A DNA stretch of 64,000 nt from CAIWHR01 sp963809965 (GTDB lineage: Bacteria; Pseudomonadota; Gammaproteobacteria; Burkholderiales; Casimicrobiaceae). The stretch spans positions 53,895 through 117,894 of the forward strand of contig CAWELU010000010.1 in the NCBI GenBank assembly GCA_963809965.1, read 5' to 3'. Made by a program: the position numbers and the translations under genes. The notes beneath the pieces are model-generated. The model was not told the origin of the DNA. It ran no database searches and worked only from the letters and a program-made list of their open reading frames with translations. This document shows positions 56,220-64,000 of the stretch, piece by piece (position 1 is the first letter of the stretch; every line of letters begins with the position of its first letter).

Positions 56220-59132
56220 ATGCATCAGCCGAGCGCTTCCGCCGCCACGACGTCCCTGCCCGCACGCGACCTTCTGGTGGGCGAACCTGGAAGCGCCATG
56301 ACGCCCGCCGACCCGCGCTTCGCCCAATACAAGGTGATCCGCCGCAATGGAGCCGTGGTCGGGTTCGAGCCGGCCAAGATCACCATCGCGATGACCAAGG
56401 CGTTCCTCGCCGTCAACGGCGGCCAGGGGGCGGCCAGTGCGCGCGTGCGCGAAGAGGTCACGAAGCTCACCGATGCGGTCGTGGCCGCGCTGATGAAGCG
56501 CAAGCCCGAAGGCGGCGCCATCCACATCGAGGAAATCCAGGACCAAGTCGAGCTCGCGCTGATGCGCGGCGGCGAACACGAAGTCGCGCGCGCGTATGTG
56601 CTCTATCGCGAGCGCCGCTCGCAGGAGCGCGCGCACGAAAAGGCGCAGAAGGCCGGCAAGCCCGAGCGCGTCACGATCAGCGTCGTCGACAACGGGGTAT
56701 CGAGGCCGCTCGACCTCAACCGGCTCACCGCACTGGTCAAGGAATCCTGCGCGGGGCTCGCCGATGTCGATCCGGACCGCATCCTCAAGGCCACGTTGAA
56801 GGACCTCTACAACGGCGTGCCGATGGACGAGGTGCGCAAGTGCGTGGTGCTGGCCGCGCGCACGCTGATCGAGAAGGATCCGGCGTACAGCTTCGTCACC
56901 GCGCGGCTGCTGCTGGATTCGCTGCGCCACGAGGCGATGGGCGTCGAGGCGAACCAGCAGGAGATGGCGACGACGTACGCCGAGTATTTCCCGCAGTTCG
57001 TCCGGCACGGGGTGAAGATCGGCCTCCTGAACGAGTCGCTGCTCCAGTACGACATGCAGAAGCTCGGCGCGGCCTTGGAGCCCGAGCGCGATCTCAAGTT
57101 CGGCTATCTCGGGCTGCAAACGCTCTACGACCGGTACCTTCTCGTCGACCAGTACGTCGGCGGGCGCCGCTTCGAGCTGCCGCAGTGCTTCTTCATGCGG
57201 GTCGCGATGGGCCTGGCCCTGAACGAGGTGGACCGCGAGACGCGCGCGATCGAGTTCTACAACGTGCTCTCGACGTTCGACTTCATGAGCTCGACGCCCA
57301 CGCTCTTCAACTCCGGCACGCATCGCTCGCAGCTCTCGTCGTGCTACCTGACGACGGTGGCTGACGACCTCGACGGCATCTACGAGGCGATCAAGGAGAA
57401 CGCGCTGCTGTCCAAGTTCGCCGGCGGGCTCGGCAACGACTGGACCAACGTCCGCGCCATGGGCTCGCACATCAAGGGCACCAACGGCAAGAGCCAGGGC
57501 GTGGTGCCGTTCCTCAAGGTGGTCAACGACACCGCGGTCGCGGTCAATCAGGGCGGGAAGCGCAAGGGTGCGGTCTGCACCTACCTCGAAACCTGGCACC
57601 TCGACATCGAGGAGTTCCTGGAGCTGCGGAAGAACACGGGCGATGACCGGCGCCGCACGCACGACATGAACACGGCGAACTGGATCCCGGATCTCTTCAT
57701 GAAGCGGGTGATGGAAGGCGGCGACTGGACGCTGTTCTCGCCTTCGGACGCGCCGGATCTGCACGACAAGTGGGGCCACGCGTTCGAGGAAGCCTACACG
57801 CGCCACGAGGAGCGGGCGGCCCGCGGCGAGCTGAAGCTCCACAAGCGGATTCCCGCGGTTCAGCTCTGGCGCAAGATGCTGTCGATGCTGTTCGAAACGG
57901 GTCACCCGTGGATCACGTTCAAGGACGCGTGCAACGTCCGCTCGCCCCAGCAGCACGTGGGCACGGTGCACAGCTCGAACCTGTGCACCGAGATCACCCT
58001 CAACACCAGCGATTCCGAGATCGCGGTGTGCAATCTGGGCTCGGTCAATTTGCTGAACCACATGAAGAAGGCGGGCGCCGGCTGGGAACTCGACCACCTG
58101 AAGCTGCAGGCCACGATCCGCACCGCGATGCGGATGCTCGACAACGTGATCGACATCAACTACTACGCGGTCGCGAAGGCGCGCAACTCTAACCTCAAGC
58201 ATCGTCCGGTCGGGCTCGGCATCATGGGCTTCCAGGATTGCCTCCATCTGCTCCACACGCCGTATGCCTCCGATGCGGCGATGAAATTCGCGGACACGTC
58301 GATGGAAGCGGTCTGCTATTACGCCTACCAGGCTTCGACCGAGCTCGCGGAGGAACGCGGCCGCTACTCGTCGTACAAGGGCAGCCTGTGGGACCGCGGC
58401 ATCCTTCCGCAGGACACCCTGCAGCTGCTGCGTGAGGAGCGGGGCGGCTACGTCGACATCGACGATTCGTCGTCGATGGACTGGGACGCCCTGCGCTCCC
58501 GCATCCGCATCCACGGCATGCGCAACTCCAACTGCGTCGCGATCGCGCCCACCGCGACCATCTCCAACATCGTCGGCGTCGGCGCCTCGATCGAGCCCGA
58601 GTACCAGAACATCTACGTGAAGTCGAACCTGTCGGGCGAGTTCACCGTCGTCAACGAGCATCTCGTCGCCGAGTTGAAGAAGCAGAACCTGTGGGACGAG
58701 GTGATGGTCTCCGACCTCAAGTACTTCGACGGCTCGCTCGCGAAGATCGATCGCGTTCCGGCGGAGCTCCGCAGGCTTTACGCCACGGCGTTCGAGGTCG
58801 AGCCCAGGTGGATCGTCGAAGCCGGCGCGCGGCGCCAGAAATGGATCGATCAGGCGCAGAGCCTCAACATCTACATGGCCGGGGCCTCCGGCAAGAAGCT
58901 CGACGAGACCTACAAGCTCGCCTGGGTTTGCGGTCTCAAGACAACGTACTACCTGCGCACGCTGGCCGCGACGTCCGCCGAAAAGTCCACGGGCCAGGGT
59001 GGCGAATTGAACGCCGTGCCCACCGGCGGCGGACATCTGGCCGCAGGATCGGCGAAGGCAGCGTCGAAAGCAGGCGAGCCCGAGCCCAAGTATTGCGCGA
59101 TCGACGATCCGACCTGCGAAGCGTGCCAATAG
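56220..59132 (+). CDS. nrdA: Ribonucleoside-diphosphate reductase alpha subunit (class Ia)
   Basis: 970 residues, intact. The N-terminal ATP-cone is YKVIRRNGAVVGFEPAKITI and KPEGGAIHIEEIQDQVELAL, allowing dATP inhibition. Catalytic barrel: FELPQCFFMRVAMGLALNEV, FDFMSSTPTLFNSGTHRSQL and SSCYLTTVADDLDGIYEAIK (active-site Cys), NTSDSEIAVCNLGSVNLLNH (second Cys), GIMGFQDCLHLLHTPYASDA and GASIEPEYQNIYVKSNLSGE. It ends CEACQ, the C-terminal redox Cys pair. ATG 56220 follows AGGAGA. Regulated by the NrdR boxes upstream; two small genes separate it from nrdB. Confidence 0.97.
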   Translation: MHQPSASAATTSLPARDLLVGEPGSAMTPADPRFAQYKVIRRNGAVVGFEPAKITIAMTKAFLAVNGGQGAASARVREEVTKLTDAVVAALMKRKPEGGAIHIEEIQDQVELALMRGGEHEVARAYVLYRERRSQERAHEKAQKAGKPERVTISVVDNGVSRPLDLNRLTALVKESCAGLADVDPDRILKATLKDLYNGVPMDEVRKCVVLAARTLIEKDPAYSFVTARLLLDSLRHEAMGVEANQQEMATTYAEYFPQFVRHGVKIGLLNESLLQYDMQKLGAALEPERDLKFGYLGLQTLYDRYLLVDQYVGGRRFELPQCFFMRVAMGLALNEVDRETRAIEFYNVLSTFDFMSSTPTLFNSGTHRSQLSSCYLTTVADDLDGIYEAIKENALLSKFAGGLGNDWTNVRAMGSHIKGTNGKSQGVVPFLKVVNDTAVAVNQGGKRKGAVCTYLETWHLDIEEFLELRKNTGDDRRRTHDMNTANWIPDLFMKRVMEGGDWTLFSPSDAPDLHDKWGHAFEEAYTRHEERAARGELKLHKRIPAVQLWRKMLSMLFETGHPWITFKDACNVRSPQQHVGTVHSSNLCTEITLNTSDSEIAVCNLGSVNLLNHMKKAGAGWELDHLKLQATIRTAMRMLDNVIDINYYAVAKARNSNLKHRPVGLGIMGFQDCLHLLHTPYASDAAMKFADTSMEAVCYYAYQASTELAEERGRYSSYKGSLWDRGILPQDTLQLLREERGGYVDIDDSSSMDWDALRSRIRIHGMRNSNCVAIAPTATISNIVGVGASIEPEYQNIYVKSNLSGEFTVVNEHLVAELKKQNLWDEVMVSDLKYFDGSLAKIDRVPAELRRLYATAFEVEPRWIVEAGARRQKWIDQAQSLNIYMAGASGKKLDETYKLAWVCGLKTTYYLRTLAATSAEKSTGQGGELNAVPTGGGHLAAGSAKAASKAGEPEPKYCAIDDPTCEACQ

Positions 59133-59256
59133 CGCGCGGCGCGACGTACGAAGCTTCGCAACAGCAGCACACGCGGCAGTCCCGCAGGCAGTGACAGACG
59201 GGACCCGCGCGAGGAAATAGCAGCGAACCCCGCAAACCCGGACAGGAGGGCAAGCG

Positions 59257-59442
59257 ATGAACGCAAAAACCGACCGGTGGGAGTCGTACACCGACAGGGC
59301 CGGCCGACGCCACTGGCGCTGGCCGGCCTCCAGCGTGCCGTCAGCGTACGACGGCCGCGATGTCGACGCCGATTCCCAGCAGTACACCGGATTGTCCCCG
59401 CAGCGCCAGGAGTTGCTGGCGGAGCCCGACGGGGCCGACTAG
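59257..59442 (+). CDS. 61-residue protein in the nrd operon, function unknown
   Basis: MNAKTDRWESYTDRAGRRHW continues RWPASSVPSAYDGRDVDADS and ends AEPDGAD. Hydrophilic, Trp- and Asp-rich, no signal peptide. A strong AGGAGG 8 bases before the ATG argues for translation. It lies between nrdA and nrdB, 8 bases before the DUF2442 gene, on the same strand, so it shares their transcript. No family recognised. Confidence 0.6.
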   Translation: MNAKTDRWESYTDRAGRRHWRWPASSVPSAYDGRDVDADSQQYTGLSPQRQELLAEPDGAD

Positions 59443-59450
59443 GGAGCAGC

Positions 59451-59834
59451 ATGCGCGGGCCGGGCGACCGGTCCGCGTCTGGTGGCCGCAGGCGGCGCGC
59501 GACACGCGAAGAAAGCGTGCCGTTCGGATCGCGCGCGGTGCGTTCGTCAACCTGCCCTGTGGAGGATGCGTTGGCCCGTTACGAGCACGTACAGCGACAT
59601 GTGACGCAGGCACGTTATCTCGGAGACTACAAGATCTGGCTGGAATTCAACGATGGACGCAAAGGAGTGGTCGACCTCGCGGATGATCTGTACGGCGAAA
59701 ATTTCGAGCCGTTGCGTGACCGCCGGCGCTTCGCCGAGTTCTATCTGGACTACGGGCTCGCCACGATCGCCTGGCACCATGGTGTGGATTTTGCGGCCGA
59801 TTATCTGTACGACAAATTGAGCGCGATGCATTGA
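59451..59834 (+). CDS. DUF2442 domain protein in the nrd operon
   Basis: 127 residues from ATG 59451 (AGGGAG upstream). The C-terminal 80 residues, VTQARYLGDYKIWLEFNDGR and KGVVDLADDLYGENFEPLRD then FAEFYLDYGLATIAWHHGVD, are a typical DUF2442 domain. The first 45 residues are Arg/Ser-rich and look unconserved; a later internal start is possible. DUF2442 proteins are often paired with DUF4160 proteins as putative toxin-antitoxin modules, but no DUF4160 is present, and the 61-residue neighbour does not resemble one. Confidence 0.75.
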   Translation: MRGPGDRSASGGRRRRATREESVPFGSRAVRSSTCPVEDALARYEHVQRHVTQARYLGDYKIWLEFNDGRKGVVDLADDLYGENFEPLRDRRRFAEFYLDYGLATIAWHHGVDFAADYLYDKLSAMH

Positions 59835-59851
59835 TCACAGGAGAACATCGC

Positions 59852-61039
59852 ATGCTGAGCTTCGACGACGACATCATCGCCCCGCCCTTGCCGCCGCTCG
59901 TCGGTGCGGCGACGCCAGAAACGATCCGTGCGCAAACCATCGGCAAGATCGGGGGCGGCATCCTGTCGCGGGAACCCGTGCACGACCTGGGCGTCGAGCG
60001 GCAGGCGATGGAGAACGGCTTCCGCCGCGTGCGCATCGAGGACAAGCGCGTCATCAACGGCTCGTCCGACGTCAACCAGCTCGTGCCGTTCAAGTACCGC
60101 TGGGCCTGGGACAAGTACCTCGCCGCCTGCGCCAACCACTGGATGCCGCAGGAAGTCAACATGCAGCGCGACATCGAGCTGTGGAAGAACCCGGACGGGC
60201 TCACCGACGACGAGCGCCTGATCGTCAAGCGCAACCTCGGCTTCTTCGTCACCGCCGACAGCCTCGCCGCGAACAACATCGTGCTCGGCACCTATCGCCA
60301 CATCAGCGCGCCCGAGTGCCGGCAGTACCTGCTGCGCCAGGCGTTCGAGGAGGCGATCCACACGCACGCCTACCAGTACATCGTCGAGAGCCTGGGGCTG
60401 GACGAGGCGGAGATCTTCAACGCCTACCACGAGATCAAGTCGATCCGCGACAAGGACGAGTTCCTGATCCCCTACATCGACGTGCTCACCAACCCGCTGT
60501 TCCGGACCGGCACGCCGGAGGCCGACCAGAAGCTCCTGAAGAGCCTGATCGTCTTCGCCTGCATCATGGAGGGGCTTTTCTTCTACGTCGGGTTCGTGCA
60601 GATCCTCGCGATGGGCCGCCAGAACAAGATGACCGGCTCGTCCGAGCAGTACCAGTACATCCTGCGCGACGAGAGCATGCACTGCAACTTCGGCATCGAC
60701 CTCATCAACACGATCAAGCTCGAGAACCCGCACCTGTGGACCACCGAGTTCCGCGAGGACATCCGCACGCTGATGAAAAAGGGAGTGGACCTCGAGTATG
60801 CGTATGCCGAGGACACGATGCCGCGTGGCGTGCTGGGACTCAACGCGACGATGTTCAAGGAGTACCTGCGCTTCATCGCCAACCGCCGCTGCCAGCAGAT
60901 CGGCGTCGACGCGTTGTTCGACAAGGCCGACAATCCGTTCCCGTGGATGGCCGAGATGATCGATCTCAAGAAGGAGAAGAACTTCTTCGAGACGAGAGTT
61001 ACCGAGTATCAAACAGGAGGAGCACTCTCCTGGGACTGA
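59852..61039 (+). CDS. nrdB: Ribonucleoside-diphosphate reductase beta subunit (class Ia)
   Basis: 395 residues, intact. Diiron radical subunit. It starts MLSFDDDIIAPPLPPLVGAA. Iron ligands and radical site: FFVTADSLAANNIVLGTYRH (Asp-less variant text around the first helix), RQAFEEAIHTHAYQYIVESL (E-x-x-H), FACIMEGLFFYVGFVQILAM (Glu), and YQYILRDESMHCNFGIDLIN (E-x-x-H). It ends ETRVTEYQTGGALSWD, the tail that docks on NrdA. AGGAG precedes ATG 59852. It ends 28 bases from the convergent helicase gene. Confidence 0.97.
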   Translation: MLSFDDDIIAPPLPPLVGAATPETIRAQTIGKIGGGILSREPVHDLGVERQAMENGFRRVRIEDKRVINGSSDVNQLVPFKYRWAWDKYLAACANHWMPQEVNMQRDIELWKNPDGLTDDERLIVKRNLGFFVTADSLAANNIVLGTYRHISAPECRQYLLRQAFEEAIHTHAYQYIVESLGLDEAEIFNAYHEIKSIRDKDEFLIPYIDVLTNPLFRTGTPEADQKLLKSLIVFACIMEGLFFYVGFVQILAMGRQNKMTGSSEQYQYILRDESMHCNFGIDLINTIKLENPHLWTTEFREDIRTLMKKGVDLEYAYAEDTMPRGVLGLNATMFKEYLRFIANRRCQQIGVDALFDKADNPFPWMAEMIDLKKEKNFFETRVTEYQTGGALSWD

Positions 61040-61067
61040 TCGCGACATCGGTTCACCAACCGCTCGA

Positions 61068-63038
61068 TCATAGGTTGCGATGCGATTCGGTTATTCCTGA
61101 GAGGGCGCGAAATCCGCTAGCTGCAAGGTAGTGAAACGTGTCGTCGAGTTCCAGCAGCGGCGGCACGAAGACCACTGTCGCATCGCGCGCCCGAGTGAGC
61201 AGCACCGATACGCGTTTGCGCGAAGCTGCCAGGGATTCCGTACGACTGGCCCCGCCGCGTTTGTAGCCTCGGGCCCGGTCCGTGTTCCAGCCCTCGCCTT
61301 TGCGCTTGAAATCCGTTCCCCATGCCAGCAACACAGCGTCGAGTTCGAGCCCCTGCGCACCGAACTCAGTCACGCATTCGCGCAGGTGACGACAAGAGCG
61401 ACCGCCCTCTGCCGACTCGTCGTCGCCGTACCAGGGACCGTTGCGCATTCGTTTCGTCGATTGGTAATCGTTTGGAACGCCGAAGCGCTCGAGATCACGA
61501 TCGCGGCTCGATGCGACAAGGCCAAACCGCGCTTCCGGGTTTTCCGCATAGCGTTCACGCAGGTAGGACTTGGCGATACCGAGATCGCGTGTGATCCGCA
61601 GGTCGTGTCCTTCCTCCTCCAGGATCTTCGCCAGCCTTGTCTGCGCATCAGCCTGCGCGGGATGGAACGCCACCAATCCGGCGACAAACTCGTGAACCCG
61701 GAACGAGAGATGCGATCGCAGACTCTTGTCTAGGTTCAGCGTCGGATCACTGCGATACGTAACTCGCGTGAACGTCTCGACCATCGCGTGCGGTCCGTGA
61801 ACGACCCATTCCGAAGCGCCCGGCGATGCAGTGACCGCGTTTGCCCACTGCACAGTTCCAGCCTCCTCGCCGGTATGGATTTCTTGACCGCCGCCGATTA
61901 ACCCAACGACCACGCACCATTCCGGGATTCGCTCGGCAAACTCGACGAAGAGCTCCGGTTCGGATTTTGCGTTCTGCGCCATTTCAGGATGCTTTACGGC
62001 AACCATCGCCGCATCGTAGGCCCGTTGCGCTTCGTCGTAGACCAGCACATGCTCGGTAGGTATCCGCTTTGCCGAGGTGTTGTGATGCCTCACGTAATTC
62101 TTGACGTCGCGGACGAAGGTGCGCCCGCCACCACCCGCGTCGCGCAGTTCGTATTGCAGAACCTCGACCAACGGGCCATTGCCCGACAGGAAGACTGCAG
62201 GCGATGTCGGCTTCCCGCCGGCTCGCGGCACGACCAGATCGTCGATGAAGTGCGAATGCACAAGACGCAATCCGACCAACGTCTTTCCAGCGCCGGGAAC
62301 GCCGGTAAGCAAGATGAGGTGCCGCCTGCGCGTCCTCGCTGCCTCGTGGACGATGGTCGATATCGCGTTGACTGCATCATCCGTGGCTGCGGCCGCGCGC
62401 TTTATCCGGCGCAGCGTTCCTTTGGTGAATAGCTCGCGTGCAGCCGCAACAAGTGTCGGGAGCGGACGGTAGGCGTCGCTCGAAAGAAATCGGCGCGGAT
62501 CAAGGATCTCACCCTCGCCCCGTTCGTCGTACTCACGGACCACTTGGTCCAGCGCATCGGGTCCACAGATCCGGACACCGCGCAGGTAACCAGAATCTCC
62601 GCGTGCGCTGGTCGGGACCAGCAACGCGTGCACCTCGCGGCTTTCGCACTCGGCATGGTAGCAACGCAGATCGCGGGCGTACGCATGCGCCTGATCGATA
62701 TCGGCGTCCGATGGCCGCACCTTGCCTTTGAGCTCGATGACGACCACGCACTGCGCAAGCAGAAAGATCGCATCGGCCCGCCGCGATTCCAGCGGCAACT
62801 CATACTCCAGTATGGCCGTATAGCGGGCCGCTTCCTGGCGGACCTCGCGCACTTGCGCAACTTCGGTCTGCAAACGCGGGATCGAATCGTCCCAAGCTCG
62901 GATCTGCTCAATCGACGCGCCAGCAAGAAACGCTTTCAGTTTGTCGACAATGGCGTTGGACGGCGTCGATGCAAAGCGTACGAAATCAGAATCCCACCCT
63001 CGGCGTGCCTCGTCGACTGGATCGGTAGCGTTGGTCAC
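61068..63038 (-). CDS. PD-(D/E)XK-like nuclease domain fused to DUF2075 SF1 helicase
   Basis: 656 residues, intact, GTG start 63036-63038. The N-terminal third resembles a restriction-type nuclease fold: AILEYELPLESRRADAIFLL followed by AQCVVVIELKGKVRPSDADI (E...D...E-x-K). The DUF2075/UvrD-like motor follows: Walker A LILLTGVPGAGKTLVGLRLV, Walker B TEHVLVYDEAQRAYDAAMVA, CVVVGLIGGGQEIHTGEEAG, motif V EFGAQGLELDAVLLAWGTDF and motif VI VSVLLTRARDATVVFVPPLL. Stand-alone proteins of this type are frequent in defence islands, but no partner gene lies next to it. A housekeeping repair role is the alternative. Confidence 0.82.
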   Translation of the reverse strand: MTNATDPVDEARRGWDSDFVRFASTPSNAIVDKLKAFLAGASIEQIRAWDDSIPRLQTEVAQVREVRQEAARYTAILEYELPLESRRADAIFLLAQCVVVIELKGKVRPSDADIDQAHAYARDLRCYHAECESREVHALLVPTSARGDSGYLRGVRICGPDALDQVVREYDERGEGEILDPRRFLSSDAYRPLPTLVAAARELFTKGTLRRIKRAAAATDDAVNAISTIVHEAARTRRRHLILLTGVPGAGKTLVGLRLVHSHFIDDLVVPRAGGKPTSPAVFLSGNGPLVEVLQYELRDAGGGGRTFVRDVKNYVRHHNTSAKRIPTEHVLVYDEAQRAYDAAMVAVKHPEMAQNAKSEPELFVEFAERIPEWCVVVGLIGGGQEIHTGEEAGTVQWANAVTASPGASEWVVHGPHAMVETFTRVTYRSDPTLNLDKSLRSHLSFRVHEFVAGLVAFHPAQADAQTRLAKILEEEGHDLRITRDLGIAKSYLRERYAENPEARFGLVASSRDRDLERFGVPNDYQSTKRMRNGPWYGDDESAEGGRSCRHLRECVTEFGAQGLELDAVLLAWGTDFKRKGEGWNTDRARGYKRGGASRTESLAASRKRVSVLLTRARDATVVFVPPLLELDDTFHYLAASGFRALSGITESHRNL

Positions 63039-63090
63039 GGTGGCCGATACCGCGGTTGCTACTTCAGCGGACTTCGCCCCGTTAACTGTT

Positions 63091-63933
63091 TCAGCGAAGG
63101 TCGCCCGGCACGGCGCCGAAACGAATCGCCGGCACCACCGGTGGCTGGCCAGTGTCCTGCAGGATCCGGCGCGCGTCGGGGGAGAGCAGGAACACGACGA
63201 ACTCGAGCGCTTCGTTCGGGTTGCGCGCCGTGCCAGTGACGGTGGCCGCGTTGCGGATCGCCTCGCTCATGTTGACGCTGTCGGGAAAGCGGACGACGTC
63301 GACATCGTTGCGCGCGGCGACCGCCGCGGAATAGTAGACGATTGCCGCGCCTGCCCGCCCGTCGCGGACGGCGTTGACGACGTCGGGGACGCCGGCCGGG
63401 TTCGCCGGATCGGCGAATCCCCGGTCCACGATCGACTGCGCGAGCTCCGGCGTGCCTTCCAGCGCCGCGGCACGCTTGACGAACTCGATCGTGCGGCCGG
63501 TCGCGAGGTCCTTCTCGCCTGTGACGCGCGCGAACTTTACGTCGGGATGGGCGAGATCGCCGATTTTCCTGATCCCGAGCGGATTGCCCTTGGCGGTGAT
63601 CACGACCATCTCATTGGCCGAGAACACGACGTACCAAGTGGCGGCGTCCCGGTCGGAGCCGGCAACCTTCTTGTTCATCAGGTCCTGGTCGACGACTGCG
63701 GGCGACGAAGGCGCGAAGACGTCGCAGGCCTCGCCCTTGAGGATGCGGCCGGCGAGCTCGCGAGAGACACCCGACGTCAGGTTGATCGTCATACCGAGAT
63801 GCCGCGTCTCGAACGCGCGCTTCAGCTCGCGCATCGAGCCGGCCAGCGAGTCGGCGTGGAAGATATCGAGTGTTGCAGCCATCGCGTTTCCGAGAGGCAT
63901 CGCCATCACGGCAGTCAGGCCGAGCTTCGACAC
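63091..63933 (-). CDS. Molybdate/tungstate-type ABC solute-binding protein (ModA-like)
   Basis: About 280 residues. TLDIFHADSLAGSMRELKRA is the oxyanion-binding start, then NLTSGVSRELAGRILKGEAC (S-G-x-S anion site), DVFAPSSPAVVDQDLMNKKV, SANEMVVITAKGNPLGIRKI and GAAIVYYSAAVAARNDVDVV, ending VPAIRFGAVPGDLR. The reading frame continues upstream of the GTG at 63933 with a signal-peptide-like RRLTIFAARGIVSKLGLTAV and no ordinary start codon before a stop, so the true N-terminus is probably hidden by a sequence error or lies in the last 60 bases. Permease and ATPase genes are not in the window. Confidence 0.82.
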   Translation of the reverse strand: MSKLGLTAVMAMPLGNAMAATLDIFHADSLAGSMRELKRAFETRHLGMTINLTSGVSRELAGRILKGEACDVFAPSSPAVVDQDLMNKKVAGSDRDAATWYVVFSANEMVVITAKGNPLGIRKIGDLAHPDVKFARVTGEKDLATGRTIEFVKRAAALEGTPELAQSIVDRGFADPANPAGVPDVVNAVRDGRAGAAIVYYSAAVAARNDVDVVRFPDSVNMSEAIRNAATVTGTARNPNEALEFVVFLLSPDARRILQDTGQPPVVPAIRFGAVPGDLR

Positions 63934-64000
63934 TATGCCGCGAGCGGCAAAGATCGTCAGCCGTCGCGCGTTGTGTCCCGCGTGTCATCTACCGGCCAAG

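Overview
The window is high-GC DNA from a betaproteobacterium, most likely order Burkholderiales. The evidence is gene order: an sdhC-sdhD-sdhA-sdhB-sdhE-gltA-odhA-odhB-lpd TCA block divergent from mdh and followed by acnA, an RpoE/RseA pair, TRAP carboxylate transporters, a one-chain indolepyruvate oxidoreductase, and palindromic intergenic repeats of a type I associate with Burkholderiales. I cannot name the genus. Many genes, above all between 1 and 31.9 kb and in a signalling locus at 43-46.7 kb, are split between frames by one- or two-base indels although conserved motifs continue on both sides. I read these mainly as uncorrected long-read errors and annotate each gene as one locus.

Layout. 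0-17.9 kb (minus strand): rseA (partial), rpoE, asparaginase, prpE, acuI, zapE, lpd, odhB, odhA, gltA, sdhE, sdhB, sdhA, sdhD, sdhC, a TCA super-cluster with an acrylate/propionate side branch. 18.2-23.7 kb (plus): mdh with a clear sigma-70 promoter, a CitE-like lyase, a DUF3617 protein and acnA. 23.9-31.9 kb: an alanine-rich lipoprotein, an M14 carboxypeptidase, ttcA, an MFS pump divergent from msrB, a QseBC/PmrAB-like two-component system, and a DegP/HtrA protease preceded by a PmrA-type box.

31.9-43.0 kb: two TRAP transporter clusters for organic acids. The first starts with a GntR regulator remnant and ends with two enolase-superfamily dehydratases or racemases. The second follows a PEP-mutase/isocitrate-lyase-family enzyme. 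Between them lie a glycine-zipper peptide, a ribbon-helix-helix protein and a carboxylesterase. 43-46.7 kb (minus): a receiver-cyclase protein and a damaged GAF hybrid histidine kinase. 46.7-48 kb: small genes with their own terminators.

48-55.7 kb (plus): a 2-oxoacid:ferredoxin oxidoreductase translationally coupled to an Lhr-like repair helicase, an SDR dehydrogenase and a PdeM-like phosphoesterase. 55.7-61 kb: a nrdA-(61 aa)-DUF2442-nrdB operon behind a regulatory region with two NrdR boxes and DnaA-box-like sites. 61-64 kb (minus): a nuclease-like/DUF2075 helicase fusion that may be a defence protein, and a ModA-type binding protein.

The first 32 kb is mainly central carbon metabolism plus envelope-stress functions (RpoE/RseA, DegP). 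The second half is accessory carboxylate uptake, signalling, DNA repair and deoxynucleotide supply.
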